From CAVVAE01 sp963746185 (GTDB taxonomy: Bacteria > Actinomycetota > Actinomycetes > Propionibacteriales > Nocardioidaceae), in the NCBI GenBank assembly GCA_963746185.1, contig CAVVAE010000001.1:372001-436000 (forward strand): 64,000 nt of DNA, given 5' to 3'. The position numbers were made by a program, and so were the translations under genes. Below, piece by piece: positions 8,751-17,255 of the stretch; the stretch's first letter is position 1; each line of letters opens with the position of its first letter. The notes under the pieces are model-generated. The model had not been told where the DNA came from. It saw nothing but the letters and a program-made list of their open reading frames with translations, and did not search any database.

Positions 8751-10169
8751 CTAGCTCCCGTAGACCGTCACGCCGTCGACGCTGTCCTTCGACAGCCGTC
8801 GTGTGAGGTGGAGTCCTTCGAGCACGAACTCGACCGCCGCGGCCACCTGTCCTGGCGAAACGTTGTCCTCGCTCACGCCGAGTCCCTCAAGTACCCCGGC
8901 AAGACCTGGCACCGTACCCAGCTGGGAGAGGAGCTGGTCGGCCGGCACGAGTGGTCCGGTCTCCACGGTGTCGCCCTCGACGAAGTGTGCAGTGAAGCCA
9001 CTGAGGTCGACCCCGGCGAGGTGTTCACGGTACGTCGCTGCGACCGCCAGCCTGTACAGATGCTCGAGCACCTCAGGCTCGCGTCCCTCCTCGCCCATCT
9101 CGAACTCGATCTTGCCCTGAAGGGTCACCAGAACGCCGGGGAGATCCCCGACGCGTGCGACCGGCTTGTCCTCACCACGCAGCGCGGCTCGTCGCAAGGC
9201 GGCACCGGCGATGCCCTCAACGGCTGCAACAGCGAAGCGGGCGGAGACTCCAGACCTCTGGTCAACCGCTGTCGAGCCACGTAGCTCATCGGTGAATCGG
9301 GCTACCACCTCGACGAGATGCCCAGGAACCTCCGCGACGAGGGTTGCCTCCTGCGTCACGAGGTCGATCTCGTCGTCGATGTCGAGCGGGTAGTGCGTGC
9401 GGATCTCCGCGCCGAAGCGGTCTTTGAGCGGCGTGATGATGCGGCCGCGGTTGGTGTAGTCCTCCGGGTTTGCCGAGGCGATGAGCAGGAGGTCGAGGGG
9501 GAGCCGCAACGCGTAGCCGCGCACCTGGATATCGCGCTCTTCGAGGACGTTGAACAGGGCGACCTGGATGCGCTCTGCCAGGTCGGGAAGCTCGTTGATC
9601 CCGAAGATGCCTCGATTTGCGCGGGGGAGCAGCCCGTAGTGGACAGTCTCCGGGTCGCCCAGCGTGCGTCCTTCCGCCACCTTCGTCGGGTCGACGTCGC
9701 CGATCAGGTCACCGACGCTGGTGTCGGGCGTTGCCAGCTTTTCGCCGTACCGCTGGGACCGGTGACGCCAGGCGACGGGCAGATCGTCGCCAACTTCTCC
9801 GGCGAGGGTTCGGCAGCGCAGGCAGACCGGTGCGTAGGGGTGGTCGTTGATCTCGCAGCCCGCCACAACAGGGGTCCACTCGTCGAGCAGGCCGACGACG
9901 GTGCGCATGACACGGGTCTTGCCTTGTCCACGCTCGCCGAGGAGGACGACGTCGTGTCCGGCAAGCAAGGCGGTCTCGAGCTCGGGGAGCACGGTGTTCT
10001 CGAACCCGACGATGCCGGGGAACGTTGGCTGGCCGGTCGCCAACGCGGCGGTGAGATTGTGGCGGATCTCCGCCTTGACGGTCTGGTGCACGTGGTCGGT
10101 CGCACGTAGCTGACCGAGTGTCGTGATGTCTGGGGCTGGGGAGTCGAAGGATTCGAGGGTGTGGCTCAC
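8751..10169 (-). CDS. MoxR/magnesium-chelatase-like AAA ATPase with a possible zinc knuckle
   Basis: About 472 residues. Walker A is GERGQGKT (81-88 counted from the longer GTG start at 10178), and a ChlI-like core follows: GIFGINELPDLAERIQVALFNVLEERDIQVRG and LLIASANPEDYTNRGRIITPLKDRFG, with sensor 1 Asn and an Arg-finger region. Between Walker A and B is a segment with C108, H113, C119 and C122 (C-x4-H-x5-C-x2-C), which could bind zinc. The start at 10169 is preferred because TAGTGT at 10177-10182 (minus strand) lies 7 bases before that GTG, as in a leaderless mRNA; 10178 is the alternative. It forms an operon with the VWA protein. Confidence 0.82.
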   Translation of the reverse strand: MSHTLESFDSPAPDITTLGQLRATDHVHQTVKAEIRHNLTAALATGQPTFPGIVGFENTVLPELETALLAGHDVVLLGERGQGKTRVMRTVVGLLDEWTPVVAGCEINDHPYAPVCLRCRTLAGEVGDDLPVAWRHRSQRYGEKLATPDTSVGDLIGDVDPTKVAEGRTLGDPETVHYGLLPRANRGIFGINELPDLAERIQVALFNVLEERDIQVRGYALRLPLDLLLIASANPEDYTNRGRIITPLKDRFGAEIRTHYPLDIDDEIDLVTQEATLVAEVPGHLVEVVARFTDELRGSTAVDQRSGVSARFAVAAVEGIAGAALRRAALRGEDKPVARVGDLPGVLVTLQGKIEFEMGEEGREPEVLEHLYRLAVAATYREHLAGVDLSGFTAHFVEGDTVETGPLVPADQLLSQLGTVPGLAGVLEGLGVSEDNVSPGQVAAAVEFVLEGLHLTRRLSKDSVDGVTVYGS

Positions 10170-10210
10170 CTCACCCACACTACGACGCCGCTACAAGCTC
10201 GGCCGCAGGA

Positions 10211-10651
10211 TTACTTGGCTGCGGGTTCCAGCACGAAGACGGGAATCTCGCGATCGGTCTTGGTCTGGTAGTTCTCGTAGGCTGGCCACGCTTCGACCGC
10301 GCGCTTCCACCAGAGCGACTTCTCCTCGCCGGTCACTTCGCGCGCCGTCATCTCTTGCTTGTCGGGTCCGTCCTGCAGCTCGACGTGGGGGTCGGCGATC
10401 AGGTTGTGGTACCAGACCGGGTGCTTTGGCGCGCCGCCCTGGGAGGCCACGACGGCGTACACCCCGTCGTGCTCGACGCGCATCAACGGGATCTTGCGAA
10501 TCTTGCCGGACCTGGCTCCCTTGGTCGTCACGATGACGACCGCCTTGCCTCGCAGCGTCGTACCCTTCGTGCCTCCGGAGGACTCATAAATCTCAACCTG
10601 CCGGCTCGACTGGGAACTGGGACTGGGTGCGTACTCTCCTTGCAAAGGCAT
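10211..10651 (-). CDS. Deazaflavin (F420)-dependent nitroreductase-family protein
   Basis: 146 residues matching the DDN/FDOR split-barrel family, which uses reduced F420 or related flavins. Family hallmarks visible are TTKGARSGKIRKIPLMRVEHDGVYAVVASQGGAPKHPVWYHNLIADPHVELQ (about 40-95), the usual cofactor-binding segment, and the C-terminal KRAVEAWPAYENYQTKTDREIPVFVLEP. The physiological substrate is unknown for most members. It is a single gene that follows the AAA/VWA unit in opposite reading order. The call is supported by conserved sequence, but F420 against FMN or heme cannot be decided from sequence alone. Confidence 0.87.
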   Translation of the reverse strand: MPLQGEYAPSPSSQSSRQVEIYESSGGTKGTTLRGKAVVIVTTKGARSGKIRKIPLMRVEHDGVYAVVASQGGAPKHPVWYHNLIADPHVELQDGPDKQEMTAREVTGEEKSLWWKRAVEAWPAYENYQTKTDREIPVFVLEPAAK

Positions 10652-10697
10652 GTCTCCGATTCAAGCACGCGGGTTCAAATGCGCTGGCAAAACGGGA

Positions 10698-12155
10698 TCA
10701 GCCGTCGACGAGGAGTCCTCTCATTGGCCCTTCCAGCCGATCGGTGCGGCGCGAGATGCGGGGCAGCAGGGTGAGCCGGTGTGTGCGCTCCATCCCGGCG
10801 TCGTCGAGCCGCGACTGCTCCTCCGCCGTCGGTCGCCAGATCTCGTCGATCACCTGGTGTGGCTCGCCGGCGATCTCTTCGACTGGGCGTTCGGTGTGCT
10901 CAGCCCAGAGACGGAGCCGCGTCGTGCGTGCCAGGTCGCGGTCGCAGGTGAGGACGTTCATCTCGGTGTCGTTGAACAGCGAATGTTCGTTGAGGTTGCC
11001 CGAACCGAGGGTGAGCCAGCGATCGTCGATGATCCCAATCTTCGCGTGGACGTACACGGCCGACTTCTCGTCGCCGCCGTTGGCGCTGATCGTCGTCGCC
11101 AGGAGTCGCCCAGCGTCGCCGTCCGCGTTGACCAGGCGGCTGATCTGCCCGCGGGTCGTGTCACGGCCGTTGCTCGGCTTCGTCGGGAGCAGCAGCAGGA
11201 TGCGGAAGTCGTCGTGGGGTGGATGTTCGAGCCGGTGTGTCAGGACGTCGACGACTTCGGGAGACCAAAGGAACTGGTTCTCGAGATAGATCAGGTGCTC
11301 CGCCGTACGCAGAGCCCTGAGGTAGGCGTCGAGGATGGTGAACTCGCCCTTGGGTAAGAAGTTGTAGGTCTTCTCCGGGACTGTACGAAGGACCTGGAGC
11401 TCGACGTTTCCTTCGGGTGCGGGCGGTGGGAGCGAGGAGATCTGCTCGCCGGTGACCTCGTTCCATCGCTGGGTGAAGTGTTTGCCGACGTCGGCCACCG
11501 CCGGGCCGCGTACCTTCATTGCCGCGTCGTGCCAGCCGAGCGGACCGCGTGGAGGGTGAACAGGGTGGTCGTGGCGGTCACCCTGCAACGCAGTGAAGTC
11601 GATGCCGCCGACGAAGGCGGTTGTCCCGTCGATGATCACGATCTTCTCGTGGTGACAGTGCATCGTGCGTTCGCGGCTGTCGAGGGCGCAGTGCACCTTG
11701 GAGTCGCGTTCGAACTCGGTGCGTGCCGCTTTCACCATCTTGCGGGTCGGCTCGAACGCGGGCACGGGCGGGCCAGCCCACAACAGCAGACGCACCGGCA
11801 CCCGCTCTGCTACGTCCGCGAGCAGGTCGCGCAGTGCGGGTGAGTCGGGGTCACGGGTCAGCCGGAAGTCGGGGCTCGCGTGCCAGCCAGCGATGTGCAC
11901 GGACTCCTGGGCGCCGCGGATGGCCTCTTGCATGGAAGCCAGGGCATCGACTCCGTCGATCAAGACCTCGGCAGCATTGCCTGGGCGAACCTCGGCTCGA
12001 GGTGACCACCAGCCGCGCTCTTCGGGGCTCAGGGCGGCGTCCCATCCGAGTTTGCGTAGCCGTCGATGGTGATGGCGGCGAAGAGCTTTCTCGAGGCGTT
12101 CGCCCACCCAGTCGTCCCAGAGGTCGAAACGGGGCAGCCGGGCCATGCTCGCCAT
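10698..12155 (-). CDS. Phospholipase D-like protein (cardiolipin synthase-type)
   Basis: 485 residues with two HKD catalytic motifs: HCHHEKIVIIDGTTAFVGGIDF in the first half and VHAKIGIIDDRWLTLGSGNLNEHS in the second. Both His, Lys and Asp sets are intact. The family includes phospholipase D, cardiolipin synthase and nucleases. The N-terminus has no membrane helices, unlike ClsA, so a soluble phospholipase or transphosphatidylase is more likely. The open frame extends to 12275, which would overlap the divergent gene at 12224; ATGs at 12155 and 12146 fit the spacing better. No clear ribosome binding site decides between them. Confidence 0.85.
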   Translation of the reverse strand: MASMARLPRFDLWDDWVGERLEKALRRHHHRRLRKLGWDAALSPEERGWWSPRAEVRPGNAAEVLIDGVDALASMQEAIRGAQESVHIAGWHASPDFRLTRDPDSPALRDLLADVAERVPVRLLLWAGPPVPAFEPTRKMVKAARTEFERDSKVHCALDSRERTMHCHHEKIVIIDGTTAFVGGIDFTALQGDRHDHPVHPPRGPLGWHDAAMKVRGPAVADVGKHFTQRWNEVTGEQISSLPPPAPEGNVELQVLRTVPEKTYNFLPKGEFTILDAYLRALRTAEHLIYLENQFLWSPEVVDVLTHRLEHPPHDDFRILLLLPTKPSNGRDTTRGQISRLVNADGDAGRLLATTISANGGDEKSAVYVHAKIGIIDDRWLTLGSGNLNEHSLFNDTEMNVLTCDRDLARTTRLRLWAEHTERPVEEIAGEPHQVIDEIWRPTAEEQSRLDDAGMERTHRLTLLPRISRRTDRLEGPMRGLLVDG

Positions 12156-12223
12156 CGTGACACAGCTGGTGGCTTGTGGCTCGACGGTCGACGGCCAGCG
12201 CCGGCCTCGGCGAGACTGGGCCG

Positions 12224-12598
12224 ATGGAACCGGAACAGCGGGTGATCGACACGGCCAAGCGTCGTGGAGTTGCATTGGCCAGCGGCGATGCCGACGAACT
12301 GAGTGCTCTGCTGCACCCGGACTTCATCTGGACCTCGCACATCGGGGAGACATTCGACCGGGATGAATATGTGCACTCCAACACCGGTGGTGGACTCCGT
12401 TGGCGAGCACAGAACCTCGGTGAGGTCTCGGTCAAGGTTGTGGCTGACACTGCAGTTCTCACGTGTGTGGCCACCGACGAGGTGGAGATCGATCAAAGTG
12501 TTGAGGTGTTCCGGATGCCGATGACACAGACCTGGGTCTTCAGCGCCGGACAATGGTTGTGTTTGGCTGGCCACGCTGGGCCGCGGCTGTCTGCATGA
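12224..12598 (+). CDS. Nuclear transport factor 2-like (SnoaL/DUF4440) protein
   Basis: 124 residues of the NTF2-like cone fold: an N-terminal helix (VIDTAKRRGVALASGDADELSALLHPDFIWTSHIGETFDRDEYV) and a beta-sheet with the conserved DEVEIDQSVEVFRMPMTQTWVFSAGQWLCLAGHAG ending. Members are enzymes or small-ligand binding proteins; no catalytic set can be assigned. The ATG at 12224 is chosen over the longer frame because GAGACT lies 6 bases upstream and there is no Shine-Dalgarno sequence, the leaderless pattern seen throughout this window. Confidence 0.75.
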   Translation: MEPEQRVIDTAKRRGVALASGDADELSALLHPDFIWTSHIGETFDRDEYVHSNTGGGLRWRAQNLGEVSVKVVADTAVLTCVATDEVEIDQSVEVFRMPMTQTWVFSAGQWLCLAGHAGPRLSA

Positions 12599-12643
12599 GT
12601 GTCTCGTTTCCCCTTGTGAATAAGGGGAAACTCACTTCAGTTT

Positions 12644-12665
12644 TGTCGGTGGTCGGGTCTAGATT
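12644..12665 (+). promoter_or_regulatory. PafBC-type DNA-damage promoter of the HNH gene
   Basis: TGTCGGTG (12644-12651), then 8 bases, then TAGATT (12660-12665) matches the RecA-NDp/PafBC motif TGTCRGTG-N8-TAnnnT at all fixed positions. The -10 ends 6 bases before the ATG at 12672. In mycobacteria this motif marks LexA-independent DNA-damage genes. Confidence 0.8.
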
Positions 12666-12671
12666 GGTCTC

Positions 12672-13991
12672 ATGTTCGACACCGATCCGACCCACTTCGA
12701 GGCTGACGCTCTGCTGTCCGATGTCGCTTCTGCGCGGGCGGTTTCGGAGCAGGCGGAGGTGCGGATCCTGGTCGATGCAGCGCATTGGGCTGACCTGCAC
12801 ACCGTCGTTGACGAGACCGAAGTCTCGTTGCCGGGCACCGAGCGGCTGGTGTCTCTGGGTGGTGCGGGCACGCCGGAAGTGGCCGAGTTCGCGCCGGCTG
12901 AGCTGGGCGCTGTGTTGGCGCTGTCGCCGTACGCTGCGTCCCAGCTGGTCGCGGACGCACTGGACCTGCGGCACCGACTGCCCCGTCTGTGGGCGCGGAT
13001 CATCGCCGGAGAGGTCAAGCCGTGGATCGGCCGCAAGACCGCCGAAGCCACCCGGACCTTGTCGGCCGAGACCGCCGCGATGGTCGACCGGCGAGTGACA
13101 CCGTGGGCGTCTTCCCTGCCTTGGGGACGCCTGGAAGCCATCATCAGTGCGGTCATCATCGAGGCCGATCCGCAGGCTGCCGCCGAAGCCGTCGAGGCCG
13201 CTCAGACCTCGCTCCGGGTATGGATGGGGCAGAGCAACGACCACGGCATCAAAAGCATCCACATCAAGGCCGAGGCGCCCGACGCCATCTTCTTCGACGC
13301 GTCGATCGACCGGGTCGCCGATGGGCTGGGCACCTTGGGTGATCAACGCTCCAAGGATGCCCGACGGGCAGCGGCCGTTGGAGTCCTCGCTCGACCACAA
13401 CAAGCACTCAATCTGTTCGAACAGACCGCCATCGCTGCAGGTGGCGAGCCGACGGCTGAGCAGGCTCCCCAGGCTCCGCGACGAGTGGACTCGCGGCCGC
13501 CGGTTACCTTGTACGTGCATCTCAGTCAGGAGGCCTTGAAATCCGGCCACGGCGTGGCTCGGGTCGAAGGACTCGGACCGAACACCATCGAGCAGGTACG
13601 ACGCTGGCTCGGCGACTGCCACATCACCGTTAGACCCATCATCGACCTGGCCAACCAAGTTCCCGTCAATGCCTATGAAGTGCCGGACCGGCTTCGCGAC
13701 GCCACCTACCTCCGCAGCCCGGTCGACGTCTTCCCGTATGCCACTAGCACCAGCCGCAAGCGCGACTGCGACCACTCAATTCCCTACGTCAGTCCCGACA
13801 ACGGCGGACCACCGGGCCAAACCGCGTTAGAGAACCTCGGACCGATGGTGAGGTTCCACCACCGGATCAGGACCCACGGCAGATGGCAGGTCGTCCAACC
13901 GTTCAGCGGTGTTTTCGTCTGGCGATCACCGCACGGCCGCTACTTCTTGGTCGACCACACCGGCACCACGCCTGCCCGCCGCGCCGCGTGA
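12672..13991 (+). CDS. DUF222 / 13E12-repeat family HNH endonuclease
   Basis: 439 residues. The N-terminal two-thirds match the actinobacterial DUF222 (13E12 repeat) domain (for example GELGAVLALSPYAASQLVADALDLRHRLPRLWARIIAGEVKPW, TRTLSAETAAMVDR). The C-terminus keeps an HNH-like arrangement: KRDCDHSIPYVSPDNGG, then ENLGPMVRFHHRIRTHGRWQVVQP, with candidate Asp-His, Asn and His ligands. The biochemical role is not established, though many members are multicopy. The start is an ATG 6 bases after a PafBC-type -10 element, so the gene should be leaderless and damage-induced. I found no terminal repeats, so mobility is not supported. Confidence 0.85.
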   Translation: MFDTDPTHFEADALLSDVASARAVSEQAEVRILVDAAHWADLHTVVDETEVSLPGTERLVSLGGAGTPEVAEFAPAELGAVLALSPYAASQLVADALDLRHRLPRLWARIIAGEVKPWIGRKTAEATRTLSAETAAMVDRRVTPWASSLPWGRLEAIISAVIIEADPQAAAEAVEAAQTSLRVWMGQSNDHGIKSIHIKAEAPDAIFFDASIDRVADGLGTLGDQRSKDARRAAAVGVLARPQQALNLFEQTAIAAGGEPTAEQAPQAPRRVDSRPPVTLYVHLSQEALKSGHGVARVEGLGPNTIEQVRRWLGDCHITVRPIIDLANQVPVNAYEVPDRLRDATYLRSPVDVFPYATSTSRKRDCDHSIPYVSPDNGGPPGQTALENLGPMVRFHHRIRTHGRWQVVQPFSGVFVWRSPHGRYFLVDHTGTTPARRAA

Positions 13992-14024
13992 TTGAGGTAC
14001 GCCGTCGGGACCTGGGGACGGTCA

Positions 14025-14639
14025 TCAAGCGGCGGCCTTGCCATCCGGGGTGACGACCAGCCACAAACCGCCGAACTCGGAGACGTTGTGGCATGTCACC
14101 TCCTTCTTGCCCTCGTCGGCGTAGAAGTACAGCGGGTGGCCGTCGTAGGTGACCTGACGCGAATCGTCTTTTCGCAGCGTCGTACCCAGCAGCGGCGATT
14201 GTACGGAGCCGCTCGCTTGCGGGATGCCCTGCGCAAGAACCGGCGGCCAGGCCTCCGCGCAGGCGCCGTAGCACTCCGGCTTGCTGGTCGTCTCTTTGTC
14301 GAACAGATAGATGGCCTGGCCGGATCGGTCGAAGAGCATGGGTCCGTACGCGCTGTCGGCCGTCTTGACGACAACACCGCGCCGAGCTTGTTCGGTGGGC
14401 GTCTCGGCATCCGTTGCTGGGCCATCTGACTCCGACGGAGCGGTCGACGCCGACGATGTCTCAGCGCTTGAGGGCGCTTCCTCCGAGGTACGGCGGTCTT
14501 CGCCGCCGCATCCCGACAGCACGATCGCTGCAGTCCCGATCACAGCCAAGATCCCGCGCATGCTCACGAGCAAACCACGCGCTGACCGTCCAAAGCGAGC
14601 ACCTACCGGCCACATGGCCCGTCGCGGCGGCAACTCCAT
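14025..14639 (-). CDS. Lipoprotein with secreted repeats (PF03640-like)
   Basis: 204 residues. The N-terminus is Arg-rich, then a hydrophobic stretch ends in the lipobox LSGC-GG, so the mature protein should be lipid-anchored outside the membrane. A Ser/Thr/Glu-rich linker (about residues 45-85) leads to two segments of the Lipoprotein_15 repeat type (VKTADSAYGPMLFDRSGQAIYLFDKETTSKPECYGACAEAWPPVLA and GTTLRKDDSRQVTYDGHPLYFYADE). Function is unknown for the family. The ATG at 14639 has GAGAGGGA 5 bases upstream; a shorter start at 14561 would leave a compact signal peptide. It runs divergently from the SRPBCC gene. Confidence 0.78.
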   Translation of the reverse strand: MELPPRRAMWPVGARFGRSARGLLVSMRGILAVIGTAAIVLSGCGGEDRRTSEEAPSSAETSSASTAPSESDGPATDAETPTEQARRGVVVKTADSAYGPMLFDRSGQAIYLFDKETTSKPECYGACAEAWPPVLAQGIPQASGSVQSPLLGTTLRKDDSRQVTYDGHPLYFYADEGKKEVTCHNVSEFGGLWLVVTPDGKAAA

Positions 14640-14667
14640 ACCGTCCCTCTCTTGCAAGAATCGGGCT

Positions 14668-15126
14668 ATGAACGCGCAGGCGGGTGGGTTCGTCCTCGAA
14701 CTGAGCTGTGTTCTTGATGCACGCCGCGAGCAGATCTTCGGCCTGTTCACCGTGCCGGACGAGCTAGCGACGTGGTGGGGGCCAGTTGGGTTCACGATCC
14801 CCGAGGTCGAATCCGACCTCAGCGTTGGAGGACGCTATCGGTTCACCATGAAGCCGCCCGGCGGCGATGCGTTCCACTTGTCGGGTGAGTTCCTCGAGAT
14901 CGATGCTCCGAGTCGGCTCGTCTACACGTTCCGCTGGGATGAGCCCCACCCAGATGACCGAGAAACGGTCGTCAAGCTCTCGTTGAGCATGGCGAACAAC
15001 AGCACCAGGCTGTCGCTCTGGCAGGGCGAGTTTGCGACCGAGGAGCGACTCGCGCTGCACCACGGCGGCTGGACTGATTCCCTCGAGAAGTTGCGAAGGC
15101 TCGTGCAGGCTGATGAACCGTCGTAG
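14668..15126 (+). CDS. SRPBCC-domain protein (AHSA1-like)
   Basis: 152 residues of the START/SRPBCC fold: LDARREQIFGLFTVPDELATWWGPVGFTIPEVESDLSVGGRYRFTMKPPGG is the N-terminal strand-helix grip of the AHSA1 group, and HHGGWTDSLEKLRRLV is the C-terminal helix. Such proteins bind hydrophobic ligands or act as regulators next to ArsR genes, but no ArsR gene is adjacent here. The ATG at 14668 lies 6 bases after AAGAAT with no Shine-Dalgarno sequence, so a leaderless start is likely. Confidence 0.83.
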   Translation: MNAQAGGFVLELSCVLDARREQIFGLFTVPDELATWWGPVGFTIPEVESDLSVGGRYRFTMKPPGGDAFHLSGEFLEIDAPSRLVYTFRWDEPHPDDRETVVKLSLSMANNSTRLSLWQGEFATEERLALHHGGWTDSLEKLRRLVQADEPS

Positions 15127-15195
15127 CTACTCCTGGGGTGCGCAATTGGCATCTATATCTTGGGGCGATGCACGTTTCGACGCGGAAGCCGACGC

Positions 15196-15609
15196 ATGGC
15201 TGAGCCCGCTGACGTCTCCGCCGAGGTCATCACCCGCCTGAGCGAGATCTGCCTAGGCCTACCCGAGGCGTATCAGGAGGAGGCCTGGGTCGGTACCCGC
15301 TGGCGCGTCCGTGAGCGCACGTTTGCCCACGTCCTCACGGTCGATGACGGGTGGCCACCCGCGTACGCGCGGGCACTTGGCGGCGACGGCCCGGCCACGT
15401 TGTTGACGTTCGAGTCTGCGGGCCCGGAACTCGCCGCGCTGCGGCGGTCGGAGTACCCGTTCTTCGCTCCGCCCTGGAGGGCCACGGTCGTCGGCATGGT
15501 GCTCGAAGCGAGTGTCGACTGGGACGAGGTGTCCGAGCTGCTCGTCGAGAGCTACCGCGCAGTGGCGCCGAAGCGTTTGGTCGATGCCCTGGACCAACCC
15601 GGCGAGTGA
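15196..15609 (+). CDS. MmcQ/YjbR-family protein
   Basis: 137 residues with the YjbR-type pattern: LSEICLGLPEAYQEEAWVGTRWRVRERTFAHVLTVDDG, then FFAPPWRATVVGMVLEASVDWDEVSELLVESYRAVAPKRLVDAL. The fold is a compact alpha/beta domain annotated as DNA-binding-like, and function is unproven. The GCATGG start at 15196 is chosen because the longer frame begins in a region without coding character. It converges on the cupin gene with no gap (stops at 15609 and 15610). A second, better conserved YjbR gene is coupled to uvrB at 36625. Confidence 0.78.
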   Translation: MAEPADVSAEVITRLSEICLGLPEAYQEEAWVGTRWRVRERTFAHVLTVDDGWPPAYARALGGDGPATLLTFESAGPELAALRRSEYPFFAPPWRATVVGMVLEASVDWDEVSELLVESYRAVAPKRLVDALDQPGE

Positions 15610-15996
15610 CTAGGCCTGCGCTGAGCGACCTGGCGGAGGGTCGACGTTCACGGTAGGGATACCGCCGCCCGCACGCATGATGATGGCCAAAGTGGTCTCA
15701 TCGGTGGGGTTGCTCTCGCGATGCACAGTGGACGCCGGCACGTGGACGAAGTCACCGGCTGTAGCGTCGACGTAGCCGTCTTGCCCCTCAAACTCCATCC
15801 TCAGCACGCCCGAGACGACATACAGACTTGTCTCGTTGAGGTCGTGATGATGCCAACCAGAGACGGCTCCCGGCGCCGTTTCGACCTGACCGGCCCACAC
15901 CGCCGACACCTCGAATGCTCGCTTGCGGAGCATGCCCGGGGTGGGGTCGGCCTCGACCAGGTCGGCCGCCCTGAACACACGAACGGGTTCGCTCAT
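15610..15996 (-). CDS. Cupin-domain protein
   Basis: 128 residues forming a single conserved beta-barrel (Cupin_2). The metal-binding pattern HHHDLNETSLYVVSGVLRMEFEG, then GDFVHVPASTVHRESN, gives His, His, Glu and His ligands. Substrates of such small cupins are not predictable. The ATG at 15996 follows GGGGAG directly, and CAGACT lies 6 bases upstream, so a leaderless start is possible. Its neighbour upstream on the same strand is an FAD oxidoreductase, 22 bases away, which suggests but does not prove cotranscription. Confidence 0.82.
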   Translation of the reverse strand: MSEPVRVFRAADLVEADPTPGMLRKRAFEVSAVWAGQVETAPGAVSGWHHHDLNETSLYVVSGVLRMEFEGQDGYVDATAGDFVHVPASTVHRESNPTDETTLAIIMRAGGGIPTVNVDPPPGRSAQA

Positions 15997-16018
15997 CTCC
16001 CCAGTCTGCCGTTGCTTG

Positions 16019-17194
16019 TCAGTGATCGCGAGCGGCCAAAGGTGGCGGATCCCCCAGCGGAGTCCAACGTCGGTTGAACCAGCGCTGCGCCCGCTCGGCC
16101 CCGAAGGCGGACTTCTGGGCGGCGAGCTCGGTGGAGGGTCCATCGAAGATTCCGGCGGGCGCTTTCCCGCTGATGAACATGACGTCCACGGTGGCGATCA
16201 TGTCCTGTCCGAACTCCAAGTAGCAGACACCTCGACCGTCGTACGACGGCTGCGCGCCCGAGCTTCGTACCTGGGCGACTATCTGAGCGGCCACGACCTG
16301 GGCCTGCCCTTCAGCGAAGACTCCCGCCTTCGGGGTTCCGACACTGGTCACGTCGCCGACCGCATAGACACCCGGGAACGAGGTCTCGAGGGTCTGCGGG
16401 TCCACCGGCACCCAGCCGTCTACGGTCATCCCCGACTCGACGACCACAGCCGGCGCACGGTGCACCGGGATGCCGAGGAACAGGTCATACGGCAGTTCGG
16501 CACCATCGCTGAGCAACGCAACCTGACGATCGGGGTCCAAGCCGCGCACCAGCTGTCCCGGGTGCCACGCAATCCCACGTTCGGCGAAGGCGGCGAGGAT
16601 AGCCTCCGATGCCTGCGGAGACGGCGGGATCGGTACGCCGAGCGGCATCACCAGCGACACGTGCGACGCCTCGAGCAGACCGCGTTCATGCAGGAAGTCG
16701 TGCATCAGCAAGGCCGTCTCGCTCGGTGCTGGCGGGCACTTGAACGGCGCCGACGTCACACCGACGACCACTCGCCCCCCGGCGAACTGTTCGAGAACGT
16801 CACGACACGCAAAAGCACCGTCAACGGTGTAGAACTCATGCCCTCCTTCGAGCAGCCCCGGAGTCGCGGCGGGGTCGAGATCGGCTCCCAACGCGACGAC
16901 CAGGATGTCGGCGTCGAACGTTTCGCTGTCAGTCGTCACGCGCCTGGCCACCGGATCCAGCGAGCGGATCGTCGACTGCACGAAGCAAACCCCCGGTCGG
17001 ACGATGTCGGCGTACCGATGGATGACGTCGTCCGCGGTCGCCCGGCCGAACATCACATCCAGCTTGGAAAACCCGAAGACGAACCCATCAGCCTGGTCGA
17101 TCAGCACCACATCGGCGTCCTGGCCGAGGCCGTCAGACAACCTGGTCGCAAGCTCCAGCCCGCCGAATCCCGCCCCGAGGATCACTACCCGCAT
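16019..17194 (-). CDS. FAD-dependent NAD(P)-type oxidoreductase (sulfide:quinone reductase-like)
   Basis: 391 residues. VVILGAGFGGLELATRL at the N-terminus is the FAD-binding GxGxxG motif; PYDLFLGIPVHRAPAVVVESGMTVDGWVPVDPQTLETSFPGVYAVGDVTSVG is the typical C-terminal FAD motif of the SQR/Ndh-2 type. C171-type residues (SAPFKCPPAPSETALLMHDFL) resemble the SQR-like group, which uses Cys for sulfide or quinone chemistry, but the full triad is not clear. The start at 17194 lies 6 bases after TAGGTT on the minus strand. The cupin gene follows at 22 bases. Confidence 0.83.
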   Translation of the reverse strand: MRVVILGAGFGGLELATRLSDGLGQDADVVLIDQADGFVFGFSKLDVMFGRATADDVIHRYADIVRPGVCFVQSTIRSLDPVARRVTTDSETFDADILVVALGADLDPAATPGLLEGGHEFYTVDGAFACRDVLEQFAGGRVVVGVTSAPFKCPPAPSETALLMHDFLHERGLLEASHVSLVMPLGVPIPPSPQASEAILAAFAERGIAWHPGQLVRGLDPDRQVALLSDGAELPYDLFLGIPVHRAPAVVVESGMTVDGWVPVDPQTLETSFPGVYAVGDVTSVGTPKAGVFAEGQAQVVAAQIVAQVRSSGAQPSYDGRGVCYLEFGQDMIATVDVMFISGKAPAGIFDGPSTELAAQKSAFGAERAQRWFNRRWTPLGDPPPLAARDH

Positions 17195-17255
17195 GCAGAC
17201 AACCTAGACGCTCGCTGCGATGAGCGAGAGCCAGAGACCGATAAGTCCGAGCTCT

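Noticed and set aside
13405..13425. CTGTTCGAACAGAC as a LexA box
   Set aside because: The half-sites are in reversed order (GTTC-GAAC) and lie inside a coding region; it does not fit GAAC-N4-GTTC.
12672..13991. DUF222/HNH gene as part of a mobile element
   Set aside because: No terminal inverted repeats, target duplications or transposase are seen around it, so mobility is not supported here.
16017..16024. TGTCAGTG, a perfect PafBC box on the plus strand
   Set aside because: No TAnnnT is found at the right distance and no plus-strand gene starts downstream; it overlaps the end of an oxidoreductase gene on the other strand.
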